A DNA stretch of 64,000 bases from Russula earlei (GCA_025769875.1 JAGFNK010000018.1:1-64000); one strand, 5' to 3'. Shown: positions 1-11,387, counted from the first letter of the stretch. Translations and numbers: made by a program. The notes: generated from the letters alone by a model not told the origin.

Positions 1-783
1 TACCATCCCCAGACAGATGGACAATCAGAAAAAATGAATCAGACGATGGAAACATCACTCAGGATCTTTTGCAACCACCAACAAGATGATTGGGTGGACT
101 GGCTGCCTCTGGTGCAATACAAAATGAATTCTAACATTTCAGAGACAACCAAGCAGTCCCCTTTCTTCTTATGGATGGGCTTTACACCCAAGGCACACCA
201 GCCAAATTGGGGAAGCAAGATACCAAGAATAGACAATTGGAAAGTCTGAATCCAGGAAGCGAGATCACAGGCACAAGAAGCAATGAAGATTGCTTCCCTA
301 ATGTGGAAGCGAAGAAGCAGTTTCCAACCTTATCAGAAAGGAGAAAGGGTATGGCTCGACAGCACCAACCTAAAAATGACACATCCTACAGTGAAACTAC
401 GCCCAAAATGATATGGGCCCTTTGAAATCATGGAGGTGATCAGCCCGGTGACATTCAGATTGGATCTCCCTAGCCGCTGGAGGATCCATAACGCGTTTCA
501 TGCATCCTTATTGACACCTTACAAGGAGACAGAGGAGCATGGGGCCAACTACACCAATCCAGAAGCAGAATTGGTGGAAGGAGAAGAGGAATATGAAGTA
601 GCAATGATTTTAGGTTCAAGACGAACTGGAAGGAGGAAACAACTGGAGTATCAAGTCCAGTAGGAAGGATACTCCGAAGCCCATGACTCTTGGGAGCCAG
701 TAGAGAACATCAAAGCGTCTAGACTAATAGAGGAATACCACAGAAAGAACCCCGCTGCCATACAGGTTATAAAAGTCCAGTGA
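1..783 (+). pseudogene. pol: Gypsy family A pol, C-terminal part (integrase end plus chromodomain), broken
   Basis: Frame 1 opens at the window edge inside a Ty3/gypsy integrase. The TDGQSEK motif near residues 5-11 supplies the catalytic Glu of the DDE triad, and a typical LPLVQYKMNSN helix follows. The same frame runs on through the GPFEI...FHASLLTPY segment that joins integrase to chromodomain. A chromodomain lies at about 595-770 (MILGSRRT, then DSWEPVENI). In-frame stops interrupt it at 247-249, 409-411 and 661-663; the natural end is TGA at 781-783. Chromodomains in this clade tether integrase to modified histones. The upstream two thirds of pol lie outside the window. This is a dead copy of a chromovirus-type element. 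Confidence 0.9.
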
Positions 784-786
784 AAG

Positions 787-2164
787 ATGCCCTCTACTTC
801 CTCATCCCCATATCGTCGCTCACAAATGTCCCAAACTCCCACTAATGAAATCTTTCCCCAATCCAACCTCTCTGGTGCAGAGGGGCCACTTGAAATCACC
901 ACTCCTTATGCTTCCCTCTTCGCCTTCTTCCAAGGAATGGATGAACATAGCACTGGAGAAGGAGAAGCAGACATGTGTCCTCTTGAATTTGGACCCCCTG
1001 CTGATCAAGTTGACGCTCAGCCTGGGGACTGGGATGTGACGTCCCCTACCAGCACTCTTGACCAGGTTGCCCACCCTGGAGAGCCCTGGGTACAATGGGA
1101 CGCTGACAGACACCACACAGGGATTGACATCCCTGATGGTATGACTTGGGGCAACAAACCGGCCAGGTATGTGGCCTATGACGTTGCCTTGGGAGAGCCA
1201 AGAGTGAGGGGGAAGAATGGAGAAGGCCATGCAGACTATGGCAAGATCCTCCAGGCCACCCCTTGTTACAACCTCTATAACTATGGCCAAGACGAACATG
1301 ATTTAGACTGCTTTGACACAGAGGCAGTTCAAAGGGCGCTGGAGACAGACCCTCTACCTGCTAGGTGACTATGGGCTGCAGGCAGAGCTCTACCACTTAG
1401 ACCACCTCTACACCCAACAAGAAATGTTGGAGGCTAACTATAAAGTGCTCGAAGAAGAGCAGAAGAAGAGGAGAAGCAGCTGCGCTACAAGCTCAGCAAA
1501 TACCTAGCTGAGAAGCAAGGAGTAGAGAGAGGCAGGGCTGAAGCCAAGGAAAGAATGGCGGCAGCTAAAGTACGCTCATGTTGCTGGGAGTTCATTGAAG
1601 CAGGCTGTAGCCAGGGAGAAACCCCTCCAGGTGTCTGGGCTGAAGAACTCCTCACCAACTACTGGGCTGGGCAGCCCATTCCCCCTCTACCTGTCTTCGT
1701 CCCTCAGCTGCCTTTGTCAGACATTGCTCAGGGGTATGCTACCCCTAACCCAGAACCAGTACCAGCCAGCCCCACACCTACGATGGTGCAAGGGTATTCA
1801 GAGGAGGAGATTGACGTCCTCCAAACCATGTCCAGTATGCGCCTTCGAGGAGGAGCAGGATCAGAAACATCACCAAACCCTTCCCCCCAGAGCTCCATCT
1901 ATTACCATTCCTATAGCAGCAGTGGAGAAGCGTCTACTGCGACAGCTGATTTTATTCCAGAGCCTCAGCAACTGAACATGATAGAAGGGAGGAGGAAGAG
2001 GAACCGATGCAAGTACTGTGGCGAAGGTAGGACATTTTAACAAGTACTGGCCACTGCCCCACCAGTATTGCCACGACCAGCTGGCAGCAGACGCTGCCTC
2101 ACATTGCCTAGTGCCTCCCTATCATTGCTCCTATGCACCCGTCAGATCATGCCCTTTTCACTGA
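787..2164 (+). pseudogene. Gypsy family A third ORF (post-pol accessory protein), frameshifted
   Basis: An open frame starts with ATG three bases after the pol stop. It has a Ser/Thr/Pro-rich start and a middle rich in Asp/Gly (frame 1, 787 to about 1330). A charged, probably coiled-coil part follows, including LEANYKVLEEEQKK, in frame 2 to about 1480. Frame 1 resumes for a Pro-rich tail to the TAA at 2038-2040. A third shift at about 2027 restores a zinc-knuckle-like pattern CKYC-x4-H (C at 2008 and 2017, H at 2033), in which the last Cys position is Trp; that frame stops at 2162-2164. I do not recognise the family. Its place after the chromodomain, and a comparable ORF in gypsy M, suggest an accessory retroelement protein. 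Whether it was ever translated is inference. Confidence 0.6.
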
Positions 2165-2491
2165 AAATGGGAACTGGCACACCCGAGCAGGAAGAGGAAG
2201 TCTGACCAGGAGAGGGAGGACACTGCTAACCCACGCATCCTGCAGGTAGCGAAAGGAGAAGGGTCCAGGACCTTTCAAGAACTTTTCACTATGACTCCTC
2301 TCCACTCCGACACACCTCCAGTCAGGAGGTTACCCAGGGACTCTGACAGACTCCCAAGATCATGTCTCCTTCAGCCATTGCTGAGGAGTCAGAGGTGATA
2401 GTGGCCTCAGCATTGGCTGCCTATGAGGCAGCAGAAGATGGCTGATACACCTTCACCGCGTCACCTCCTCCTCTTGATGATGATGGCATTG
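2165..2491 (+). other. Gypsy A 3' internal region, no supported gene
   Basis: Sequence between the third ORF and solo LTR N. Short open stretches carry basic and Ser/Pro-rich residues that could be the decayed end of the third ORF, but no domain is visible. Confidence 0.4.
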
Positions 2492-3375
2492 TGTTACACC
2501 ATTTTCCTTTTACATTTACTTCTTACCTTTTGCTATGGACTGCTCGCTTTTGTACGTCCCTTTACTTACTGGTCTTGTGATCTCTTACGTCCTGTGATCC
2601 TTTCTGTGTTATCATGTGATCCATACACGTCCAGGTAACACTGGATTGCTGTTACTTTCCCTTTGTTTGGTTCTCTTTCCATTTATATTCACTTCTTAGT
2701 TTTGACTGTGCAATGCTGCGCACCTACTGTACAGCACAGTTACTTGGTTCTGACTCATTCGTGGCCTCATTCCTATGACTCCTACTTATTATGACTCCTA
2801 CTATACTAGTAGCACAGTCAAAGCGCAGCTATTGCTGCGCTTTGACTGTATATATAAGCTCAGTACTTTGTGACCAAAGCCCTAAGCTTGGTCTCTTGTA
2901 GAATCCAACCTACTCTTGTCCAAACATATTCTCCTGCAACCCACTTTGCTCCTAATCCTCAAACCACATCCACCTCTCCATTTCATCAACTCTTCACACA
3001 CCATCCACCATCTACTCTTTGCCTTTCCCTTCCTTCCCTAAGAGTCTCTCTTCACTCCCCTGAGAAGAGCTCTCCTCCTTTAAGACCTACCTTCCTCTAC
3101 TCTCTCCGTGTTGTTCAAGGTCCCCGATGGACTTGAACGCATATAGCTAGTAGAACCAGCCCTAGTCTATCCCATTACAAACTTACCCTAGCTTCTCAAT
3201 GGACCGAGTTGTACTAGGAAGGGTCTATTGGCCATCACCTGTTTAGCATAAAACACTTTGACCACTGCAGGGATCCCTACTATTTATACACGGGAACCAG
3301 CCCATTTCTTGAACACCTCTCAATTATCAACTTGTCCTTACACTTGAAGAACTGACAAGGCTAGTTACCGTGACA
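2492..3375 (+). repeat. Solo LTR, family N
   Basis: 884 bp starting TGTTAC and ending GTGACA, flanked by the exact 5-bp duplication CATTG (2487-2491 and 3376-3380). A TATATATAA box lies at 2849-2857. A short hairpin (GACCAA...TTGGTC, about 2872-2893) sits about 34 nt further on. No internal region is left, so it is a solo LTR produced by LTR-LTR recombination. It splits the 3' untranslated part of gypsy A. Orientation is taken from the TATA box. Confidence 0.88.
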
Positions 3376-3428
3376 CATTGACCCCACCACTCGATTTTAG
3401 AATTGTTGATGTGTGGGACCACCAATCT

Positions 3429-3441
3429 GAAGGAGGGGTAA
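3429..3441 (+). promoter_or_regulatory. Polypurine tract of gypsy A
   Basis: GAAGGAGGGG followed by TAA sits directly before the 3' LTR. This is the usual place of the plus-strand primer for reverse transcription. Confidence 0.8.
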
Positions 3442-4629
3442 TGTTACCAAGTGGTTTGGGGTCCAGAAGATGCCAGAACACCTGAACTATGGACTGCACC
3501 ATTTGCATCATGCGTGCATCAGATCTTAATCATTTATGTTCATTGATATCACGTTCGGAACGCGTTGATCGTATCTTTCTGAAGATGTATTGAAGTGTTA
3601 AGATTCTCTTGATTCTCGAACTGTCATCTGTTTTCTGCTGACTCGTCTGTGATTACTCATGTGTCCGCTTATCAATCTGGCTTAGTGATTGCTTACTGAC
3701 TGGCTGACTGATCGCTTACTGATTGCTTAGTGATTGCTTACTGATTGTTTAGTGATTGCTTACTGACTGGCTGACTGATACTAGGAAAGAATGACTCATG
3801 CGTGAGTCATTTCCAACATTCTGAATTGCGCTTTCTGTATATGGATACTACTGGTTCTCAGCTACTTACACCCCGAGTTTCGTACAAAACGGATCAGTAG
3901 TTACCGAGATATCGTATAAATAGTCTGTGGTACCAAGAAGTCGAGCCTTACGCTCGACTTACACTTTTCACAAAACCAACCATTTTGTCAAACGATCTAA
4001 ACAAATTATAGTGCAGACTCTAACTGAAAGAGGCCCCTCTCTTTTCTACATTCAATCTTCCTGAGATAATATCAAAGGATTCGAAGTCTAGTGCTTGAAC
4101 TATATCAAGCAACTCTTTCACAAGAAGAGTCGGTACTAAGATCTGACAGATCTTAACATGAAGAAGCAATGAGTAGCATTGCATCTGTCCCAGATGTTCC
4201 TCTACTGCCACGTATGTCACTTCCTTGATTAGGAAAGTACTTATGACACCGAGATTGCTACTAGGGAAGCACTTAATGCTTCCAGCACCGAGATCGTTTA
4301 CATAGAAGCAACCTCACTTCTATGAGCCACATTTTGCTTCTATAGCACCGACCAGTACTACAGTAGCACAAACCTTATCCCTGTAGGGCTATATAAGGCC
4401 CCCAGTTGTAACAGTTGAGCCCTAAGCTCAACTTAGTTTGCCAATCCCAAACAGTTGACTCCTACCCCATCTGCAGAGCCCCTCTCATCTTGTTGCCATA
4501 CTCCAGAAGGATCTAGTACTCCTTCCCCTCCACAAGTATTGCTTGCTTGACTCAAGCATATCTGCATTGGTAGGACGCATTCATAGACGCGACCATTGAT
4601 CTTATTTAAGGCACTTTGGAGCCTTAACA
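3442..4629 (+). repeat. Gypsy A 3' LTR (interrupted)
   Basis: Starts TGTTACCAAGTGG and ends GCCTTAACA. Removing the nested solo LTR B leaves about 620 bp, the same length as the uninterrupted copy at 59144-59763, which it closely resembles. A TATATAAG box lies at about 4390. A GTTGAGC/GCTCAAC hairpin follows, with its right arm starting about 33 nt downstream of TATA. The position after a polypurine tract shows that it is the 3' LTR. The 5' LTR and the left duplication are outside the window. Confidence 0.9.
3596..4158 (+). repeat. Solo LTR, family B, inside the gypsy A LTR
   Basis: 563 bp beginning TGTTAAGATTCT and ending ATCTTAACA, with exact TGAAG duplications at 3591-3595 and 4159-4163. 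The left third has imprecise GATTGCTTACT-type tandem repeats (about 3690-3775). A palindrome ATGACTCATGCGTGAGTCAT lies at 3791-3810, and a GTCGAG...CTCGAC hairpin lies near 3943. A second family B LTR starts at 60407. Confidence 0.9.
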
Positions 4630-4925
4630 GTCAGCCATGATGTCATTGGAGCTAAATGATGTCATATGAGTTATGCAACAAGTTGTAGGAGTCCATGCTG
4701 TTTTGGGACCTTGGTGGCTGAGTGGCCATGTGGCTGCCACGCGATGATTACCCGATTAGGAAATAGGCATCTAGTCGTGTTATATTGCTTGTGTGAGAGC
4801 GATATCTTGTACTACAGGAAGAGTAGCCCATGAAATAGAAGTGGAATGGTGATGCAAAGTGAGAGAGGTATCTCTTGAGTGGAATAGGACAGTAAGTATC
4901 CAGGACTTGGCCTTGGTTTGCAACA
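4630..4925 (+). repeat. LTR family D, 3' fragment (D1)
   Basis: Closely matches 41350-41649 and ends in TTGCAACA. It begins exactly where the gypsy A LTR ends, so gypsy A most likely inserted into this LTR and its 5' part lies left of the window. Confidence 0.75.
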
Positions 4926-6358
4926 CAGCCCATTCTCTCATCCCACATGGCAGCGGTGCATTCATTTTTGCTTTTTATTTTTGTCTCCCACCCTTTACCT
5001 TGAAAAACACAACAGCAACCAGAATGTCTCAGGATGTGGGACATGAGTACTGCTGGCACCTGGAATGACTCTGGGCACATGTGCACGACACCCGTGCATT
5101 TTGATTTTCTGCCCCTTTTCTGCAAAACACTACAACACTCCTGGAACCACAGTTGAGACACCTGAGGGCCACAATGATTGGGTCTTCACCCAATTGCCAC
5201 CAAAAATCCCTGCAACCACAAACTCAGTGTGCCAGTTCCATCCCACAGCAAGGAGGAGTGAGTGTCTTGCTCACCCACTGGTGGTATGCATGGCAACATG
5301 GTTCTTTTGCACTGCCACATGGCTTGTCAGATGGGGCATTGTTGCCACTGCTACATCTGCGGCTTTGGTGTGGCTCCTGGGAGCAGGGGAAGTGGCAGTG
5401 GTGTCATGCCAAGCCTTATTGTGATGGTTTCAGATGTGCTCAGTGGCTGCAGGCAAGATGCTTCCATGATTGCCTCAGGCAGTGGTAGCCAGCATGCAAG
5501 GTTGTGACCACAGGCATAGGACTTGTTTGATGAGCATTGGGAATGGCAATTTGAGGAGCAGTAGTGAAATGCTGCCAACTCTATGAGTGCAGTGGCCCAA
5601 GTACAACAGATGTTCTTTTGTTGCCCTTCAGGGTAGTTTTCAGTCTGATTGTTTCCATCAGGTGAACATACTCCAGTTGTGCTGCTAGGGTGCTCTTTGG
5701 TTGAACAAAGTCATTGGGAACTGACTGCTTGGTTCCTTCCTCAGAGCAAGTCCTTTCTGTCCTGGACTTGATGAAGATGCAACTTTTGGGTCCAAGAACT
5801 TCCTGCGGTTGAGGCTTGTGCATAGCCTTCGTGGCTCAGTGACTTGCTTGACCAAGCAGTCCATCATGCCTGTTCCCCAGGAGGTCACAGCATGTCAAGA
5901 ATCCAATCAACTTCCCATGGAGAGGTTCAATGGTGCAGGTGGCTTGAACACCATGGTCAAGGAGGATCTGGAGGACTGGGTGGACAATTTCAAAGTGATC
6001 AGCCTTTCAGAGGTGCCCCTTGGAGTTGAAGGAGTTGGCCAAGCAGGTTCATCAGGCACTTCCCAATCACCCTCCACTTCCAAGTCTAACACCACCACAT
6101 CATCCCAACACATGAAACAATTGCAGGCACAGGTGTGACTGCATATGACCAGCAAGACTTCAAGACAATCCTGTAAATCCTTACATTGGGATAAGGAACT
6201 CGGGCTCATCCTTGACTTTCTCCTTCCACAAACCTTCATCCCCTCCCCCACCAAATCAACAACACCATTATCTGCACTGCCACCCCCAGAAGTCACACCC
6301 ATCCATGATGATGGATCTGTATTCTATGATCACAATCCCTTTTATGGAATCCACTCAC
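4926..6358. other. Unclassified degenerate sequence (U, left part)
   Basis: Host sequence of solo LTR D2. It contains several mutually overlapping open stretches, the best being 5809-6138 (+) with ERFNGAGGLNTMVKED and Ser/Thr/Pro-rich runs, but none has a motif I recognise. It continues beyond the central nest at 41655 and may be a very old transposon or dead gene. Confidence 0.35.
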
Positions 6359-6739
6359 TGTCAAGACACGTACTGCTGATCACTAAGGACTCAGGAGCAG
6401 GTGGACAAGGGTCAGAACAGATGGTACACAGAATAGACAGCATTGAACAGGAGGATGAGCCAAATGACAAGCAGATACCAAAGGGGTATTGGCAGATGTT
6501 GCTGGAGACAAAGGAAAAGGTTAGAGGCCAGTATAGCAAGGGGCTTTAGACAAGGTGGTCATTGAAGAGTACCTTGACGATGAGGGAAGACTTTAAACTG
6601 AGTGGTTGCAGGGGAGTACCCAGGAAGATGAGAGTATCACAAATGGGACAGTCTGACAACCGCCATACTACATTGGGGCTTATATACTGTGTACAGGGTC
6701 GATTACAAAGAACAGGAACTATTCTAGACTCCTTGGTAC
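6359..6739 (+). repeat. Solo LTR D2, segment 1
   Basis: Starts TGTCAAGACACG after CTCAC (6354-6358) and contains a TATATAC box near 6681. It is interrupted at GGTAC (6735-6739) by gypsy M and continues at 13717. The three segments total about 829 bp. Confidence 0.85.
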
Positions 6740-7089
6740 TGTCACCGCCATTGGGTCAGACGATGATTAATTAGATCTGTTGAGTGTTGATGGTAGAGTT
6801 AACTGGTAGTCAAGCAGTTAATGAGAAGAAAGGAATCGATTGTCTGGTAACTAGACAGGAGATTTGACTTGGACTCCTAATGAGCCCTTCGTGCGGTTTA
6901 TATACCTGGTGAGATACCGAGAGTTTAGTAGTACATTCGAGAGTTGGGAACTGTGAGAATCGACGAGAAATTGACGGAAGGGTCGACGCACAGGAGGAAG
7001 AGACAAGTGGCTACCACACGTGACCGGAACGTTCGAAAATTTACCATACGCGGCTCTTCCCTTTATGCCCTGGTGGGCACGCGGTATCA
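6740..7089 (-). repeat. Gypsy M 3' LTR
   Basis: 350 bp. Read on the minus strand it is TGATACCGCG...GGTGACA. It lies next to the polypurine tract at 7090-7101 and overlaps the last 49 bp of the third ORF. Confidence 0.92.
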
Positions 7090-8108
7090 TCACCCTCCTC
7101 CAAGACTGGACGTCCTCGGCCAGGACGGCGCCATCCATTGGGTACTGGTTTCGGGAAGGAGACCTTCATATAAGGGTCGTCGTTGTCGAAACGTTGGAGG
7201 TGGGCGAGACGGATAGAAAGTTGGGCGGCCTCGAGGCGATACCGACATTTAATTTGGGCTTCTTGAACGATGCGCATGTCACAATCGAGGGCTTCGCTCT
7301 TGGCTTGGAAGTCCATAAGTTGGACATCAAGTTGGTGGTAGCGGTACACGTCTGCAGCAACTCCCCAGTCGAGCTCTTTCTGGGCCGCTTCATAAAGATA
7401 ATCGAAGGTGACCGACGACGCCCGCAACTGACGGACAAACCATAAGGGAAGGGTTTCGAGGGTGGCGTCGCGGTCGTTGATGGGAGAGGCATAAACTTCC
7501 ATGGAGGACTCGGTCTCGTTAGTGATCGCTCCCGGGATTCCAATAACTTTAGTGGGGGAGGCGTTGGAGCGGCATACGAAACGTGCGAGGGTGTATTTTC
7601 CGTCCCCGACAGGGAGCCAGAAGTCAGGTGCCTGGCCAAGGTTAGCAACGAAACCCTCAGGGGCTTCGATAAGGCGTTGCTCCTTGGCCATGAGGAGGTC
7701 CTGGGTGGTGTCCAACTGCTTTTCCAGTGACTTGACTCGTTCCTCCATAAGTTCTGTCTCGTGGGCTTGCTCCTCCAGTTCAAGGAGGCGTGATCGTTGG
7801 TCGAGATCATGCTTCTTGAGGGTGGAGAGAAGTCCGATGATGATGGTGCATAGAGTTTTGGATGATATGTCAGGATGGGTTTCCAATAGGTTGGAGACGG
7901 AGGTCGGTGAAAGTGGTCCATCGAAGATAGCGAGGGTTGTGTCAATGACTGAGGTAGACATGATAGAATGGGGGTTCGTATCGAGTTCTGATGGATTTTT
8001 ATAGGTAGACTGGGTCATTGTGATTGGTGGTATTTTGTGAGGAAGGGGTAAAGGCGGACGTCTTTTCCCGGTAGCCATATTGTGTTGAAGTGTGGGCGGT
8101 TCTTCCAT
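7041..8108 (-). CDS. Gypsy M third ORF, accessory protein with coiled coil
   Basis: An intact 355-codon frame that overlaps the last 94 bp of pol in another frame and ends inside the 3' LTR. The ATG at 8108 lies within pol; internal ATGs (MTQSTYKNP, MSTSVIDTT) are alternative starts. A charged heptad-like region at about residues 90-150 (RSRLLELEEQAHE, ERVKSLEKQLDTT) predicts a coiled coil. The middle is globular-looking (DFWLPVGDGKYTLARFVC) and a second helical stretch lies near residues 240-300. There is no signal peptide or membrane segment, so it is not envelope-like. I do not recognise the family. It is the only uninterrupted large frame of the element, which suggests either selection or chance survival. 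The comparable ORF in gypsy A has the same position and also a coiled coil. Confidence 0.65.
   Translation of the reverse strand: MEEPPTLQHNMATGKRRPPLPLPHKIPPITMTQSTYKNPSELDTNPHSIMSTSVIDTTLAIFDGPLSPTSVSNLLETHPDISSKTLCTIIIGLLSTLKKHDLDQRSRLLELEEQAHETELMEERVKSLEKQLDTTQDLLMAKEQRLIEAPEGFVANLGQAPDFWLPVGDGKYTLARFVCRSNASPTKVIGIPGAITNETESSMEVYASPINDRDATLETLPLWFVRQLRASSVTFDYLYEAAQKELDWGVAADVYRYHQLDVQLMDFQAKSEALDCDMRIVQEAQIKCRYRLEAAQLSIRLAHLQRFDNDDPYMKVSFPKPVPNGWRRPGRGRPVLEEGDDTACPPGHKGKSRVW
7090..7101 (-). promoter_or_regulatory. Polypurine tract of gypsy M
   Basis: On the minus strand GGAGGAGGGTGA directly precedes the 3' LTR. Confidence 0.8.
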
Positions 8109-11100
8109 TTGACCAGATATTGAAGTCGCCGTTGTTTTCCCCAGCGTCGGTGATTCAAAATGGTTTCTATTTCTTCTCCTTCTTGCTCCGTCACCATATG
8201 GGGATAAGGAGTTGGGGAGTTAGGTCCCCGTGCAATGGTTTCGGTGTATGGTGTTAGTAGCGAGGCATGGAACACATCATGTATATTCCATGTTGGGGGT
8301 AGCTTCAATTTGAACGCCACTGGGGAAACTTCTTGTGTGATGGTGAATGGTCCATGCCTTTTTGGAGCTAGTTTATTAGATAAATAGGGGAGTGACAAGT
8401 TCTTGGCCTCTAGCCAGACTTTCTGTCCTTCCTTGAATATGGCTTTGGGTGTGGGTTGATTTTGTGCCATTTGATTGATGGCAGTTATGGCTTGGGTTCT
8501 TTTAGTTTCTAATAGTTTCATACGTGTTTCCACGAATTCGTTATTTGTGGGGACGGTTAATGATGGTGAGTTTATGGGAATATATCCCAGGAGTGCTTCT
8601 GATGGTGTCATGTTGATAGTGGCGTTAATTCGTGAGTTATGAACTGCTGTTGCTAGTGGTAGCCATTGGCTCCAGTTGGTTTGGTCGTGGGTGACCAATT
8701 GAAGGTATTGTTCGATCCATTGGTTATTCCTCTCAGAGATTCCATCTGTTTGAGGGTGGAATGCCATTGACAGGTTCTGTTGTATTCCCAGTCTCGTGTT
8801 AAGGGTTTTGCCGAAGTGTGACGTAAATCGTGGGTCTCGGTCTGATATAATTCTGGTGGGAAGCCCAAACCAGGGGTACACGTGTTCAAGGTATAGTTGG
8901 GCAATTTGTGGTCCTGTTATGGTTGTCTGGCAGGGTAGAAATATAGCTGCTCTTGTTGCGCCATGGTCTACTATGGTTAGGATAGCGTCAAACCCTTTGC
9001 TTTTGGGTAGTTGGGTTATCAGGTCCATGGCTATTTGTTGGAATGGGAGGTTTTCTTGTCGTGATGGGATTCGATACATAGAGGTTTTTGTTCGGTGTGT
9101 GAGTATTTTGTTCTGTTGACATATATCGCATCCTGTCACATAGTCTCTGATCCATGCGTTCATTGACGGCCACCAGTAAGATCGAATTATCTTGTGGAAC
9201 GTTTCGTCCCTTCCAGGGTGACCTGCTGTTGGATGATCGTGAAATTCCTGTAGAATTTGTCTTTTGAGGTATAATTCAGGGGGTACGACGAGTTTGCCCT
9301 GCATCTCCCAGACTCCTTCTTTGGTTTTTGTTATACCAAACGTTCTGGACCATTCTCGACATAGGTTTTGATGACGTTTTTGAGCTTGTTGGACACGTCC
9401 TTTGATGGAGCCAATGAGGATAGTATGGATGAATAGTTCTGATGGAAGGACCATGACATCTTCATTGTCCTTGTCACCCTTATTGGCGTCTGGTGGTCTG
9501 GACAGGAGGTCTGCTGCTGAGTGTTTCTTCCCAGGGACGTGTTGTATTTTTAGCCAATAATCTTGTAAGTCGGTAAACCATCTAGCTACTCTTCTGTTTA
9601 TTTTTCTGGGGTTCTTCCAGTAGGTCAGGTTGGCGTGGTCCGTCAGCAAGGTTATTGGGTGATTGGTTCCTGCTAGATGTGGTCTCCAGTGTAATAGTGC
9701 TTTGTGTACCGCCAATAATTCTCTTTCGTATATGTCGTAGTTTCGTTCTGTGGGTGTAAAAGTGGAGGAATAATAAGCGATGGGGTGCCGTCGTGGCTTG
9801 GTAGGTTTGGTGGAGTTGATTTCTCCCTCTTGTGAGAGTATGGCTCCTATGCCATATGCTGAGGCGTCTGTTTCTAGGAAGAATGGTTTATCATAGTCTG
9901 GTTGGGTTAGTACTGGTTTCTCTGTAGTTAGACGCTTTAGTTCATCGAATGCCTTTTGTTGTTCGTGGGTCCAATTCCAAACCATTGCTTTCTTGGTTAA
10001 ATCTAACAATGGTCTTGCGATATTGGAGTATCCTGGTATGAAATATCGGTAGAAGCCCGTGAATCCCAAGAAGGCTCTGATATCGGTGGGTGTTTTGGGG
10101 TTTGGCCAATTTTGTACGCTGGTCACTTTCTTTGGATCCATTTGAATGGTGTTTCCTTTTAACACTACTCCTAGGAACTCCACTGGTGGTTTGTTCAAAT
10201 TGACATTTTTCTGGTTTGAGGTAGAGATCGTGTTTCTTTAGTTTATCCAACATCCTATGGACGTAGTTTTCATGATTTGGGTCATCCTTTTTAGTTGCAA
10301 TTAGTATGTCGTCCATGTAGATGGTTAACCAGTCTTCTCGTAGTTCTTCTTCAAATATGGCGTTCATCATGGTTTGAAAGGTGGCTGGCGAATTGGTTAA
10401 CCCAAAGAACATTACTGTGGGTTCAAATAGTCCTTCATTCGTAAGGAAGGCTGCTTTCCATTGGTCTCCTTCCTTGATTCGGACGTTATTGTATCCCCAT
10501 CGTATGTTGAACTTAGTAAATTTTTCCTTTCCACGGACTTTGTTTATGAGTTGTGGGATCAGGGGTAGCGGATATCGATTTTGTACGGTCCATTCGTTTA
10601 ATCTTCGATAGTCTTGTACAGGCCGTAGCTTTCCATCTTTCTTCTTGATGAAGAAGAATGGAGCGGCATATGGAGATTTGGACGGCCATATGTATCCCTT
10701 TTGCAGGTGTTCCTTGACGAATTTCTTTAGTTCTTCTTGTTCATTTTGCGTTAATGGGTATATTTTTCCGGGTAGAGAACTAGGTGCTCCAGGTTTTAGT
10801 TGGATAGTGTGGTCCCATATCCTTGGTTCTGGAAATCGTTGTGCCGCTTCTTCGGAAAATACTTGGTTGTGTCGTTGATATTTTTCAGGTATGTCGGCGT
10901 GGTTGTTGGTATTAGGTGGGAGGATAATCCATCCAATGTATAGTTCTTCGCTCCCTTTTCCTTTTCTTGGTGAGAATTGGGCTTTTGTAGCATTGGGTGC
11001 CTTGGCGATGATTGGCAGGTGGGATGCGTCAATCTATCCTCTTGCCCAGTCAATTTTTGGTTGGTTGACCGCAAACCACGGGTATCCTAGAATCATTTTG

Positions 11101-11387
11101 TTTTCTCCTAAATCTGATAGGAAGAACCTCATCTTGACGGTCTTGGGTCCTGTTCTAATGTCTAGGTCCGTGTAGTGTTGCAACGCTCCTGTTTTGTTGG
11201 GAGTTCCATCGATGTTTAATAATTTCCTTGGTTGTTCCAATTTCTTTATTGGAAGGCGGAGCCATTGGGCGTATTTTAGATTTAGGAAGTTTTCTGTTGC
11301 CCCAGAGTCCAATAGTGCGACTGTTTCAGCCCTCTTCTGATAAGAATGGAGATATACTCTGACTGTCATTGATTTTCTGTTAGACAT
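8015..11387 (-). pseudogene. pol: Gypsy M pol: protease, RT, RNase H, integrase, chromodomain
   Basis: Begins with ATG 41 bp after the gag stop and in another frame. Protease: LLDSGATENF. A TAG at 11034-11036 stops the frame just after the protease domain. RT: FFFIKKKDGKLRPVQDYR and the catalytic YMDD in LTIYMDDILIA. A frameshift near 10200 follows QFEQTTSG; the second frame (10198-8015) is uninterrupted for 727 codons. RNase H: ETDASAYGIG, ERELLAVHKAL, DHANLTY. Integrase: the HHCC finger (HPTAGH, CDICQQ) and DDE residues in AMDLITQLP, SDRDPRF and TDGISERNN. The chromodomain starts at EGEEIETILNHRR and continues LQYLVKWKNR. One stop and one shift make it a pseudogene, but all catalytic residues are present. 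Confidence 0.93.

Noticed and set aside
7501..8004. 167-codon plus-strand frame antisense to the M third ORF
   Set aside because: Shadow of the minus-strand ORF; no independent motif.
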